64,000 nucleotides of DNA from JBCFBK01 sp038562555 (lineage in GTDB: Bacteria > Bacteroidota > Bacteroidia > Bacteroidales > Prolixibacteraceae): positions 35,041 through 99,040 of the forward strand of contig JBCFBK010000017.1 in the NCBI GenBank assembly GCA_038562555.1, in the 5' to 3' direction. Both the position numbers and the translations under genes were made by a program. This document shows positions 1 through 7,447 of this stretch, in pieces. The notes under the pieces are model-generated. The model saw only the letters and a program-made list of their open reading frames with translations, was not told the DNA's origin and did not search any database. Position 1 is the first letter of the stretch. Each line of letters starts with the position of its first letter.

Positions 1-4
1 GGGC

Positions 5-154
5 ATGAACATCTTAAAGGAATTCGCCACATTCCTGTGGCAGGAAAAGAAATACTGGCTCTGGCCGCTCATGATCGTACTGTTTCTTTTTGGTACATTG
101 ATGGTATTTACAGAAGGTTCGGCATTGGCTCCTTTCATTTATTCCTTGTTTTAA
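5..154 (+). CDS. DUF5989 family small membrane protein
   Basis: A 49-residue protein starting at the ATG at position 5, with the stop TAA one base before the carbamoyltransferase start. It has an amphipathic/aromatic head (FLWQEKKYW), one hydrophobic segment at about residues 19-35 and the ending SALAPFIYSLF. This length and the S-A-L-A-P-F-I-Y ending are characteristic of DUF5989 proteins, which are known to sit between SxtJ-like membrane proteins and NodU/CmcH carbamoyltransferases. The function of the family is unknown; a membrane anchor or helper for the carbamoyltransferase is an inference. The start lies almost at the window edge, so an upstream partner cannot be seen, but the length matches the family and the protein is probably complete. 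Confidence 0.8.
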   Translation: MNILKEFATFLWQEKKYWLWPLMIVLFLFGTLMVFTEGSALAPFIYSLF

Positions 155-155
155 C

Positions 156-1964
156 ATGTATATCCTGGGTATCTCCGCATTTTATCATGACGCTGCAGCC
201 TGCCTGCTGAAGGATGAACTGATTCTTTCTGCGGCACAGGAGGAACGGTTCTCCCGGCTTAAAAACGATGCCCGATTTCCCACACATGCCATCGCCTATT
301 GCCTGCGCGAAGCGGAGATCAGGCTTTCGGAGGTTGATTACGTCGTTTTTTACGAAAAGCCATTTTTGAAGTTTGAGCGGATCATTGAAACTTACCTTTC
401 CTTCGTTCCCAGGGGCCTGTTCTCTTTTGTGAAGTCAATGCCTTTGTGGCTCAGGGAAAAGTTATTTCAAAAAAATATCCTGATAAAAAATCTTGAAAAA
501 ATTGATCCGTACTGGCGATATAACGGCGACAATTTATTATTTGCAGAACATCATCAATCGCATGCGGCATCTGCATTTTACCCTTCTCCGTTTTGCGAGG
601 CGCTTATCCTGACTCTGGATGGCGTTGGCGAATGGAGCACGGCAACTGTTGGCCGGGGGTCGGACGGTCAGATCACCTTTCTGAAAGAGATCCGGTTTCC
701 GCATTCCCTCGGACTGCTTTATTCGGCTTTCACCTATTACCTCGGATTTAAAGTCAATTGCGATGAATACAAAGTAATGGGACTTGCTCCATACGGGAAG
801 CCGGATTTTGCAGATACGATATACAAGTACCTGATCGACGTGAAAGATGATGGCTCCTTCAGGCTGAATATGGATTATTTTGGCTTCGGAAATGGTTTAA
901 GAATGACTAACCGCCGGTTTCATCGGCTTTTTGGAGCAGAGCCCCGCCAAAAGGGAACTGAAGTAACTTCCTTTCACATGGACGTCGCCTGTTCCATTCA
1001 AAAAGTCACGGAAGAGATCATGCTCCTGATCGTCAATAACCTGCACAAGATTTATGGCGGTGAAAATTTATGCCTGGCCGGAGGAGTGGCACTGAATTGC
1101 GTAGCCAACGGAAAGATCCTCCGGCATGGCCCGTTTAAAAATATCTGGATACAACCTGCGGCGGGCGACGCAGGCGGTGCATTGGGTGCGGCTTACGCCG
1201 TTTACTACGAACATTTAAGTCAGCAGCGGCACGTAAACCTTTCAGGCGCTGACCAAATGCAGAATGCGTTTCTGGGACCATCATACGGCGAAACGGAGAT
1301 CGAAGTGGTTCTTAAAGCAAACGGACTGAATTTTTACCGGCTCGACGATGAACTATATTTCCGTAAAATTGCAGGAAAAATTGCTGAAGGGAAAGTAATC
1401 GGCTGGTTCGACGGTCGCATGGAATTTGGACCGCGCGCCCTGGGAGCGCGCAGCATTCTCGGCGATGCGAGGAACCCGGCCATGCAAACGAACCTGAACA
1501 TGAAAATTAAGTTCAGGGAATCGTTTCGCCCTTTTGCGCCCGTGATTCTTGAAGAATTTGTATCCGAATATTTTGATATCCCGGCCCCAAGTCCATACAT
1601 GCTTTTGGTTGGAAATTTGAAAGACAAATACCGTTTGTCCCTTGCTGCAGAACACGAGACGGCGCCGGGGCTTGATTTGCTGAAACAGATTCGCTCAACC
1701 GTACCGGCAATTACGCATGTAAACTATACGTCGCGGATACAAACGGTGAATGCCGCCAACAACGGAAAATTCTATCAACTTCTATGTGCTTTTCATCAGC
1801 TTACCGGTTGTCCAATGATCATTAACACCTCCTTTAACCGTATGGACGAACCCATTGTATGCACCCCGGAGGATGCCGTTTCCTGTTTTTTGCAATCGGG
1901 GATCGACATACTGGCGATTGAAAACTTTATAGTGGAAAAAGAATTGAATAAAAAGCAATTATAA
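156..1964 (+). CDS. Carbamoyltransferase, NodU/CmcH family
   Basis: Predicted O-carbamoyltransferase of 602 residues that transfers the carbamoyl group of carbamoyl phosphate to a hydroxyl of a sugar or secondary metabolite. The N-terminal Kae1-like domain (about residues 1-350) opens with ILGISAFYHDAA and carries the metal-site motif HHQSHAA (His132, His133, His136) and GGVALNC; the C-terminal YrdC-like domain (about 400-600) contains FGPRALGARSI. Full length for the family. It begins one base after the DUF5989 gene, so the two are almost certainly co-transcribed. The acceptor cannot be told from the sequence; the gene context (sugar enzymes, probably an SxtJ-like gene upstream outside the window) suggests a cell-surface or exported glycan, which is inference. 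Confidence 0.9.
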   Translation: MYILGISAFYHDAAACLLKDELILSAAQEERFSRLKNDARFPTHAIAYCLREAEIRLSEVDYVVFYEKPFLKFERIIETYLSFVPRGLFSFVKSMPLWLREKLFQKNILIKNLEKIDPYWRYNGDNLLFAEHHQSHAASAFYPSPFCEALILTLDGVGEWSTATVGRGSDGQITFLKEIRFPHSLGLLYSAFTYYLGFKVNCDEYKVMGLAPYGKPDFADTIYKYLIDVKDDGSFRLNMDYFGFGNGLRMTNRRFHRLFGAEPRQKGTEVTSFHMDVACSIQKVTEEIMLLIVNNLHKIYGGENLCLAGGVALNCVANGKILRHGPFKNIWIQPAAGDAGGALGAAYAVYYEHLSQQRHVNLSGADQMQNAFLGPSYGETEIEVVLKANGLNFYRLDDELYFRKIAGKIAEGKVIGWFDGRMEFGPRALGARSILGDARNPAMQTNLNMKIKFRESFRPFAPVILEEFVSEYFDIPAPSPYMLLVGNLKDKYRLSLAAEHETAPGLDLLKQIRSTVPAITHVNYTSRIQTVNAANNGKFYQLLCAFHQLTGCPMIINTSFNRMDEPIVCTPEDAVSCFLQSGIDILAIENFIVEKELNKKQL

Positions 1965-1981
1965 ACCAAAATCTAAATATC

Positions 1982-3982
1982 ATGAAAAAATTGATGTTGC
2001 TGTTCGGGATTGGCTTGTTGTTTTTGAGTTCCTTTGCAAAGGACAAGCGTAATTCCCATTACATTACCAATCAGGCTCCGCTGGTGGCACAGCCTTATAC
2101 AGCGTTACCCCTGGGATCCATCAAACCGAAAGGAATGTTGTTAAAAATGCTGGAAACCCAGCGTGACGGATTAACCGGCCAACTGGACAGTATTTACAGT
2201 ATCGTTTGCGGCAATAACAACGGATGGCTGGGCGGAACAGGCGACGGCTGGGAACGCGGTCCCTACTGGATCGACGGACTGGTGCCGCTGGCCTACATTC
2301 TTGACGATGCCAACTTAAAAGCAAAAGCTCAGAAATGGGTTGAATGGAGCATTGCCAATCAGCGGGAAGATGGTTATTTCGGTCCGCATCCGCTACCCGA
2401 AGGATATGAGAAGATACCGGGCACACAGCAGGATATGCGCGAAGACTGGTGGCCCAAGATGGTGATGCTGAAAGTCTTTCAGCAGTATTATACAGCTACA
2501 AAAGATGAACGGGTGATTAAACTGATGACTAATTATTTCAGGTATCAGTTAAAAACACTGCCTGAAAAGAAACTGGGTTTTATAACCTTTTGGGCCGAGC
2601 AGCGGGGAGGTGACAACCTGGCGATCGTTTACTGGCTCTATAACATAACAAAAGAAAAATTCTTACTGGACCTGGCCGAAATTATCCATGACCAGACCTT
2701 CAATTGGACAGAAATCTACTCCGGCAATGTCATCCGGCGGTTAAACCCGCTGCCCGACCTGCATTGCGTCAATGTGGCACAGGGTTTAAAAGAGCCTGTC
2801 ATTTACTATCAGCAACATCCCGGGCAAAAATACCTGGATGCCGTCAAAAAAGGGCTGTCGGCTTTGCAGGACTGCCACGGCTTTGTGAATGGCATGTATG
2901 GCGGAGATGAAAACCTGCATGGGAATGATGCTACGCAAGGCTCTGAACTCTGCTCCGCAGTGGAGATGATGTATTGTTTTGAGAGTATTTTACCAATAAC
3001 CGGCGACGTTTATTATGCCGATTATCTCGAAAAAGTGGCTTACAATGTTCTCCCAACGCAAATCACGGATAATTACATGCGCAAACAGTATTTTCAGCAA
3101 CCAAACCAGGTTATGATTACCGATGTGGAGCGCAATTTTTTCAATGATAAAAATGCGCGGATCGCATTCGGGACAACCAGCGGCTATCCATGCTGTTTAA
3201 CCAATATGCACCAGGGTTGGCCAAAATTTATCCAAAATCTGTGGTATGCCACTGCCGACAACGGTATTGCTGCATTGGTCTATGGCCCTTCCGAAGTGAG
3301 GGCGAAAGTTGCAAATGGCGAACAGGTCACCATCTCTGAAACCACTGCTTATCCTTTTAAGGAAAACATTCAGTTCAAATTTCATCTGGCGAATCAGGTT
3401 ACTTTTCCATTTCATATGCGTATTCCTGAATGGTGTAAAAATCCGGTTGTAAAAGTAAACGGAGAAACTGTTCTGCCTCAGGTGAAAAACAATATCATGG
3501 TAGTCGACCGTAAATGGTCAGAAGGAGACCTGGTCGAACTCGGCCTGCCCATGGAATTCCGTTATAGCTACTGGCATGAAAATTCACTGGGTATTGAACG
3601 CGGCCCGCTGGTGTATGCGCTAATGATCGATGAAGAATGGCGGGAGGTGACACAGGAAGGATATGATGATACATTTTGGGAGGTTCTGCCAAAATCTCCC
3701 TGGAATTATGCAATTGTAAAAAGTGAGATAGCAGAAAACAAGCTTCAGGCAAAAGAGAACGATCATGTGGCTGACAACCCCTGGAACCTTGAAAATGCGC
3801 CCATAACGGTTACAGCCAAAGCCAGACGAATGCCTATATGGACGATGGATCGGGGTTCAGCAGGGAAAATTCCGTCACCTTCATGGCCCGCACGTGCTGC
3901 TGAAAAGCAGGAAGAAGAGATCCGGCTAATCCCGTATGGGTGTACAACACTCAGGATCTCCCAGTTCCCGGTCTGCCAATAA
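1982..3982 (+). CDS. GH127-like beta-L-arabinofuranosidase, exported
   Basis: A 666-residue protein with a signal peptide (residues about 1-19, cut near SSFA-KD) followed by the (alpha/alpha)6 barrel domain once called DUF1680 and a C-terminal beta-sandwich region. The family's zinc-thiolate catalytic site is intact: E-L-C at Glu322/Cys324 and the double cysteine PCCLTN at Cys404/Cys405, matching Glu338, Cys340, Cys417 and Cys418 of Bifidobacterium HypBA1 with nearly the same spacing; the first of the paired cysteines is the nucleophile in that enzyme. It should act in the periplasm on terminal beta-L-arabinofuranose or a related residue (other DUF1680-derived families, such as GH146, cannot be excluded). 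It lies 17 nt downstream of the carbamoyltransferase and may share its transcript. Confidence 0.85.
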   Translation: MKKLMLLFGIGLLFLSSFAKDKRNSHYITNQAPLVAQPYTALPLGSIKPKGMLLKMLETQRDGLTGQLDSIYSIVCGNNNGWLGGTGDGWERGPYWIDGLVPLAYILDDANLKAKAQKWVEWSIANQREDGYFGPHPLPEGYEKIPGTQQDMREDWWPKMVMLKVFQQYYTATKDERVIKLMTNYFRYQLKTLPEKKLGFITFWAEQRGGDNLAIVYWLYNITKEKFLLDLAEIIHDQTFNWTEIYSGNVIRRLNPLPDLHCVNVAQGLKEPVIYYQQHPGQKYLDAVKKGLSALQDCHGFVNGMYGGDENLHGNDATQGSELCSAVEMMYCFESILPITGDVYYADYLEKVAYNVLPTQITDNYMRKQYFQQPNQVMITDVERNFFNDKNARIAFGTTSGYPCCLTNMHQGWPKFIQNLWYATADNGIAALVYGPSEVRAKVANGEQVTISETTAYPFKENIQFKFHLANQVTFPFHMRIPEWCKNPVVKVNGETVLPQVKNNIMVVDRKWSEGDLVELGLPMEFRYSYWHENSLGIERGPLVYALMIDEEWREVTQEGYDDTFWEVLPKSPWNYAIVKSEIAENKLQAKENDHVADNPWNLENAPITVTAKARRMPIWTMDRGSAGKIPSPSWPARAAEKQEEEIRLIPYGCTTLRISQFPVCQ

Positions 3983-4003
3983 ATTAACGATCTGATGAGA
4001 AAG

Positions 4004-4039
4004 ATAATGCACGGCATGTCGCGAACTGCCGTGCATTAT
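4004..4039 (+). terminator. Hairpin after the GH127-like gene
   Basis: A perfect 13-bp inverted repeat (ATAATGCACGGCA and its complement) around a 10-nt loop, 21 nt after the stop codon. Only a short T-run (TTTT) follows about 14 nt later, so it may be an RNA-stabilising or Rho-assisted end rather than a classical intrinsic terminator. Confidence 0.5.
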
Positions 4040-4076
4040 GTCTGAATCCCCCCTTTTACATATTTGCTGGATGATC

Positions 4077-4084
4077 TAATTTTG
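4077..4084 (+). promoter_or_regulatory. Putative Bacteroidota -7 box upstream of DoxX-like gene
   Basis: TAATTTTG fits the TAnnTTTG -7 consensus of Bacteroidota housekeeping promoters and lies 23 nt before the ATG at 4108. No well-spaced -33 TTG was found, so this is a consensus match only. Confidence 0.35.
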
Positions 4085-4107
4085 ATTTAAACTAAATTAA
4101 AATCATT

Positions 4108-4527
4108 ATGGCATCATCTAAAGCAATTAAAACCATTTATTGGGCGTCGACAGGCTTCATTTTTTTATTTGAAGGCGTGATGCCGGCGTTAACCTCGCAT
4201 ACGGAAGTGGCTGTGGAAGGGATCAGGCATTTGGGTTATCCCGATTATTTCCGGGTCATGCTGACCGTGTTTAAAGTAGTCGGAGCCCTGGCCTTAATTC
4301 TCCCGTTTGTAAAAGGAAATGTAAAGGAATGGGCCTATGCCGGATTCGGGATCGACTTTATCGCAGCTTTTGTCAGTATTTGGGTGATCGATGGATTTGG
4401 CGGACAAACTGTTTTCCCTTTGGTTGTCTTTGCGATCCTGATTACCTCGTATATTTATTATCATAAAATGCTCCGGCTACCGGTATGGAAGAGGGAGACG
4501 GCAGCGGAAGAAAAAAGGGTAGCATAA
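4108..4527 (+). CDS. DoxX-like family membrane protein
   Basis: A 139-residue integral membrane protein with four predicted hydrophobic helices (about residues 9-25, 48-67, 74-96 and 101-117) and a charged C-terminal tail. The opening K-x-I-Y-W-x-x-T-G-F-I-F-L-F-E-G-V and the internal YPDYF resemble the DoxX-like (DUF6069/DoxX_2) proteins common in Bacteroidota. The biochemical role of these proteins is not established; links to redox stress have been proposed for DoxX relatives. It is transcribed just ahead of the sigma/ClpP operon (66-nt gap), so a shared response is possible but unproven. Confidence 0.75.
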   Translation: MASSKAIKTIYWASTGFIFLFEGVMPALTSHTEVAVEGIRHLGYPDYFRVMLTVFKVVGALALILPFVKGNVKEWAYAGFGIDFIAAFVSIWVIDGFGGQTVFPLVVFAILITSYIYYHKMLRLPVWKRETAAEEKRVA

Positions 4528-4592
4528 AAAAAATCACGTCTTCCCGGTGATATTTTGGCCAAAACGTGCACTAACGAGTAAAGCGTTTTGTT

Positions 4593-5150
4593 ATGGAAAT
4601 GATGGAAACACAATTTGAAGAGAGAACAATGGTCAGACAGGAGGAGCAGGTCCGCCAAACCTATGAGCGGGCCTTCCCTCGTGTAGCTGCCTTTGTGAGC
4701 CGGATGGGCGGCTCGTTTGAGGATGCCAGAGACATCTTTCACGACGCACTCGTGGTTTATTATGAAGTTATCGCACAAGACAGCTCGCGTATCCGGGGTC
4801 CGGAAGAGGCCTATTTGCTCGGCATTGCCAAACATCTTTGGGCGAGGAAGCATCGGCGGGAAAGGATGATGATCCCCATGAATGAGTCTGAACGGGAAAT
4901 TTCAGTTCCCGAAGATATTAATCCGACCGTAGAGGACAAGCGGTTGCTCCGGATCCTTGAAAGTGCCGGCCAAAAATGTATGGATCTGCTTCGGGCATTT
5001 TATTACCAGCGACGTCCGGTAAAAGACCTCACCGGCGCACTGGGATACACCAGCGAACATGCGGTGAGCGCGCAGAAATACAAATGTTTGGAAAAGATCA
5101 GGAACACCATCAAACAAAAATCGCTGCGTTATGACGACTTCATCGAATAA
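4593..5150 (+). CDS. ECF-type RNA polymerase sigma factor
   Basis: A 185-residue sigma-70-family protein. Region 2 is recognisable at about residues 20-85 (YERAFPRVAAFV, then EDARDIFHDALVVYYE and YLLGIAKHLWARKHRRE), and a region 4 helix-turn-helix at about 120-175 (CMDLLRAFYYQRRPVKDL, then SEHAVSAQKYKCLEKIR). No extra C-terminal domain is present. Met4 and Met13 are alternative starts. Its 3' end overlaps the next gene by 20 nt, which in turn overlaps clpP by 4 nt, so the three are translationally coupled. It is not associated with FecR/SusC and therefore is probably not a polysaccharide-locus sigma; the neighbouring small protein and ClpP suggest control by proteolysis (inference). Confidence 0.85.
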   Translation: MEMMETQFEERTMVRQEEQVRQTYERAFPRVAAFVSRMGGSFEDARDIFHDALVVYYEVIAQDSSRIRGPEEAYLLGIAKHLWARKHRRERMMIPMNESEREISVPEDINPTVEDKRLLRILESAGQKCMDLLRAFYYQRRPVKDLTGALGYTSEHAVSAQKYKCLEKIRNTIKQKSLRYDDFIE

Positions 5151-5409
5151 TACACGGACCATTGAAAAGTATCTGCAGGGCAAAATGAGTCCTTCGGAGA
5201 AATTTTTGTTTGAAGCACAATTGCTGATTAATCCCGGATTGCGGATGGACGTGCGTGCGCAAAAAACGGCGTACGCCCTTGTCCGCATGTACCACCACAA
5301 AAAGCTCAGGGAAGAGCTTGAGAATATTCATCAGCAAATTTTCAGCGACCCTGGAAAGGGTGCTTATCAACAACAGGTATATCAATTCTTTAAGCAGGAG
5401 GGCATATGA
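5131..5409 (+). CDS. Small soluble anti-sigma-like protein of the sigma/ClpP operon
   Basis: A 92-residue hydrophilic protein overlapping the sigma gene by 20 nt and clpP by ATGA. The segment IEKYLQGKMSPSEKFLFEAQ...INPGLR (residues about 11-36) has the layout of the N-terminal sigma-binding or docking region found in many Bacteroidota anti-sigma factors (I-x-x-Y-L-x-G-x-M/L-x-x-x-E-x-x-x-F-E-x-x-L-x-x-N-P). There is no transmembrane segment and no zinc-binding H-x3-C-x2-C motif, so if it is an anti-sigma factor it is cytoplasmic. The C-terminus (YQQQVYQFFKQEGI) is polar and exposed-looking. Function assigned from position and this weak motif only; I do not recognise it as a named family. Confidence 0.7.
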   Translation: MTTSSNNTRTIEKYLQGKMSPSEKFLFEAQLLINPGLRMDVRAQKTAYALVRMYHHKKLREELENIHQQIFSDPGKGAYQQQVYQFFKQEGI

Positions 5410-6074
5410 TACAGGGAAGTCTGATACCGATGGTCATCGACAATGCCGGTGACGGCGAACGCGCCTACGATATCTACAGCAGGTTGCTCAAGGAACGCAT
5501 TATTTTTCTGGGAGGGCCGATCAACGACGCCGTTGCCAACGTGGTTGTCGCACAGTTGTTGTACCTCAACAGCGTTGACAGCAACCGGGGTGTTGACCTG
5601 TATATTCACAGTCCGGGGGGAAGCGTCTATGCCGGTCTGGCTATTTACGATACCATGAAGATGATGTCGGCCCCCGTTTCAACCTACTCGGTCGGATTCA
5701 CCGGAAGCATGGGAACTTTCCTGCTCAGTTCGGGTGAAAAAGGGAAACGCTTTGCCCTTCCCCACTCCACCATCCACATGCATCCCACCGGCGGAGGAAC
5801 GCAGGGATACACCGAAGATGTGCGTATTGCCACCCGCGAGCAGGAAAGGCTCCAAACCCAGATCTTTCATCTCATGGGTAGACAAACCGGCCATAGCTGG
5901 AAAGAGATAGAAGAGTTCTTTCTGCGTGATAAGTTCATGAATGCCCACGAAGCCCGTGAATTCGGACTGATTGACGAAGTGATGGACGACGCCGGCGATG
6001 TCATTGTCCTCGACAACCCCGACAGCCGAGTCAGCCTGATTGAAAACAACTCCGGGAGGAAAAGACTGAATTAG
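5406..6074 (+). CDS. clpP: ClpP-family serine protease, sigma-operon paralogue
   Basis: A 222-residue ClpP with the complete catalytic triad: Ser101 (TGSMGTF), His126 (IHMHPTGG) and Asp175 (LRDKF). Their spacing is identical to E. coli ClpP precursor Ser111/His136/Asp185. The first stretch (GERAYDIYSRLLKERIIFLGG) and SPGGSVYAGLAIYDTM are typical. The residue after the catalytic His is Pro instead of the usual Gln. ClpP forms a tetradecameric chamber fed by ClpX- or ClpA/C-type ATPases. The usual chromosomal tig-clpP-clpX setting is absent; the gene overlaps an anti-sigma-like gene by ATGA. It is therefore probably a second ClpP dedicated to, or co-regulated with, this sigma operon (inference). 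Confidence 0.92.
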   Translation: MIQGSLIPMVIDNAGDGERAYDIYSRLLKERIIFLGGPINDAVANVVVAQLLYLNSVDSNRGVDLYIHSPGGSVYAGLAIYDTMKMMSAPVSTYSVGFTGSMGTFLLSSGEKGKRFALPHSTIHMHPTGGGTQGYTEDVRIATREQERLQTQIFHLMGRQTGHSWKEIEEFFLRDKFMNAHEAREFGLIDEVMDDAGDVIVLDNPDSRVSLIENNSGRKRLN

Positions 6075-6077
6075 CTT

Positions 6078-6968
6078 TTATTCTCTCCCAAGGAAATTTT
6101 CGATCAATGGCACAATCAAGAATTCACTCGCTTTTGCGTCAGGGTTCAAGGTTGTGACCTCGCCCATATATTCGCCGTGTCCGCCTGGAATGATTGCTAA
6201 CCGCGAGTTGGGAATCAACCTGCTCATTTCAACAGCATGTTCAGGGGTTATCACATCTTTATCGCCAATGACAATTAAAGCCGGTGCCCGGATGGACTTC
6301 ATTTTTTCGTCCGGGATATCCTTAAAATTGACCATTCTTTTGGCATCCTTATCATGCATGACCTGTAATCCGGCCGGATCTGATGCAACTTGTTTATAGG
6401 CTTCCTTTAACGGTTCCGGCATATTTTCCAGTTTCGCCTGCGCCATAAAACCCCAGAATTGTGAAGGAACACCATTTCGTTTGCAGAGTGCGGAAGCTGC
6501 AATAACCTGATTAACCAGTTCGGGATGACGAATGGCAATCTGCAGAGCCGTCGTGCCGCCATTGCTGAAACCCAAAAAATCGGCTTTGGATATATTCAGA
6601 TTCTTCAGGAGAGTTGCAACATCATCGGCATCCTGTTCGAATGAAAGGTCGTTTTCCCGGTCACTTGTTCGTCCGTGCGCCTGTAATTCCACAGCAATCA
6701 GCCGGCGGTTTTTTGCAAGCCGGGGAATCACGCTGCCGAAGTTCGACTGAATGGTTGAACCACCGCCATGAATCAGTACAAGAGGCTTTCCCTCTCCATA
6801 GATCTCATAATACATTCGTAGTCCGTTGACTTCGGAATAACCGCTTTTAAAATCGATGCTCTCTGATGCTGTAATCGCCATATTGCTGGTCTTTGTTTCT
6901 GTTTTACTTTTACCATAACACAAAACAGCGGTAAAAGTCAGTAACACGAAAAAAAGTTTCTGCTTCAT
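6078..6968 (-). CDS. Exported alpha/beta hydrolase
   Basis: A 296-residue protein with a signal peptide (residues 1-19) and an alpha/beta-hydrolase fold. The oxyanion strand LVLIHGGGST is at 63-72, the nucleophile elbow GFSNGG places Ser135, the acid is Asp236 or Asp238 (VIGDKDVITPE) and the catalytic His264 lies in PGGHGEYMG. All catalytic elements are present, but the substrate (ester, lactone or epoxide) cannot be predicted. It is convergent with clpP (3-nt gap), so both genes must end within each other's 3' region. A TACCTTTG -7 box at 7013-7020 lies 45 nt upstream of the ATG. Confidence 0.8.
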   Translation of the reverse strand: MKQKLFFVLLTFTAVLCYGKSKTETKTSNMAITASESIDFKSGYSEVNGLRMYYEIYGEGKPLVLIHGGGSTIQSNFGSVIPRLAKNRRLIAVELQAHGRTSDRENDLSFEQDADDVATLLKNLNISKADFLGFSNGGTTALQIAIRHPELVNQVIAASALCKRNGVPSQFWGFMAQAKLENMPEPLKEAYKQVASDPAGLQVMHDKDAKRMVNFKDIPDEKMKSIRAPALIVIGDKDVITPEHAVEMSRLIPNSRLAIIPGGHGEYMGEVTTLNPDAKASEFLIVPLIENFLGRE

Positions 6969-7012
6969 GTTAAATCCGGTTATTTTGATTAATGCTTAAT
7001 CATTATCTTCTC

Positions 7013-7020
7013 CAAAGGTA
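7013..7020 (-). promoter_or_regulatory. Putative -7 box for the alpha/beta hydrolase
   Basis: On the minus strand this reads TACCTTTG, an exact TAnnTTTG match, 45 nt before the start codon at 6968. A clear -33 element at the right spacing is not visible. Confidence 0.4.
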
Positions 7021-7201
7021 CAGAAGATAAGCTGCAACCACAGATGCAGAAACGGACAAAAATCAGGGGCAAATGCGGCGATATGCCGGTTTATTTTTAC
7101 ATAACATGCCCTCTTTCACCCCGCTCCGCGAGATCCCTTTTGTTATGCTGCCGCTTTTTTATTTTCCTGAGATCCGATTTCTAAAATGTGGATTTCGGGT
7201 T

Positions 7202-7447
7202 CTATCCCAAATCCATTATTAGCATTAAATTCTCTTTGAAACGGGTAATATCATCATTGCTGATTATTTCAGGACTTTTCGGAGCATGAGAATCAAAAAA
7301 AATCTCCAGCTGATGAATATATGTTTTAATACCGTTCTCAACTCTGATCGTTGGGCTTAAAGGCATTGGTCCGTTTTGTTTTGACGATCCGACCGCCTGT
7401 TTACTGGACTGCGGAGCCTTACGACCGTGCCAACGGATCGTTTTCAA
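7202..7447 (-). CDS. Hypothetical small protein downstream of MscS channel (doubtful)
   Basis: An open frame of up to 81 codons that would begin with TTG inside the 3' end of the MscS gene (29-nt overlap) or with an internal ATG giving 54 residues (MPLSPTIRVENG...). The sequence is polar with a plausible mixed composition (YIHQLEIFFDSH, DITRFKENLML) but matches no family I know, and there is no visible ribosome-binding site. It could be a coupled small gene or non-coding trailer. If it is not a gene, 6969-7418 holds nothing recognisable other than the promoter box at 7013. Confidence 0.3.
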   Translation of the reverse strand: MKTIRWHGRKAPQSSKQAVGSSKQNGPMPLSPTIRVENGIKTYIHQLEIFFDSHAPKSPEIISNDDITRFKENLMLIMDLG

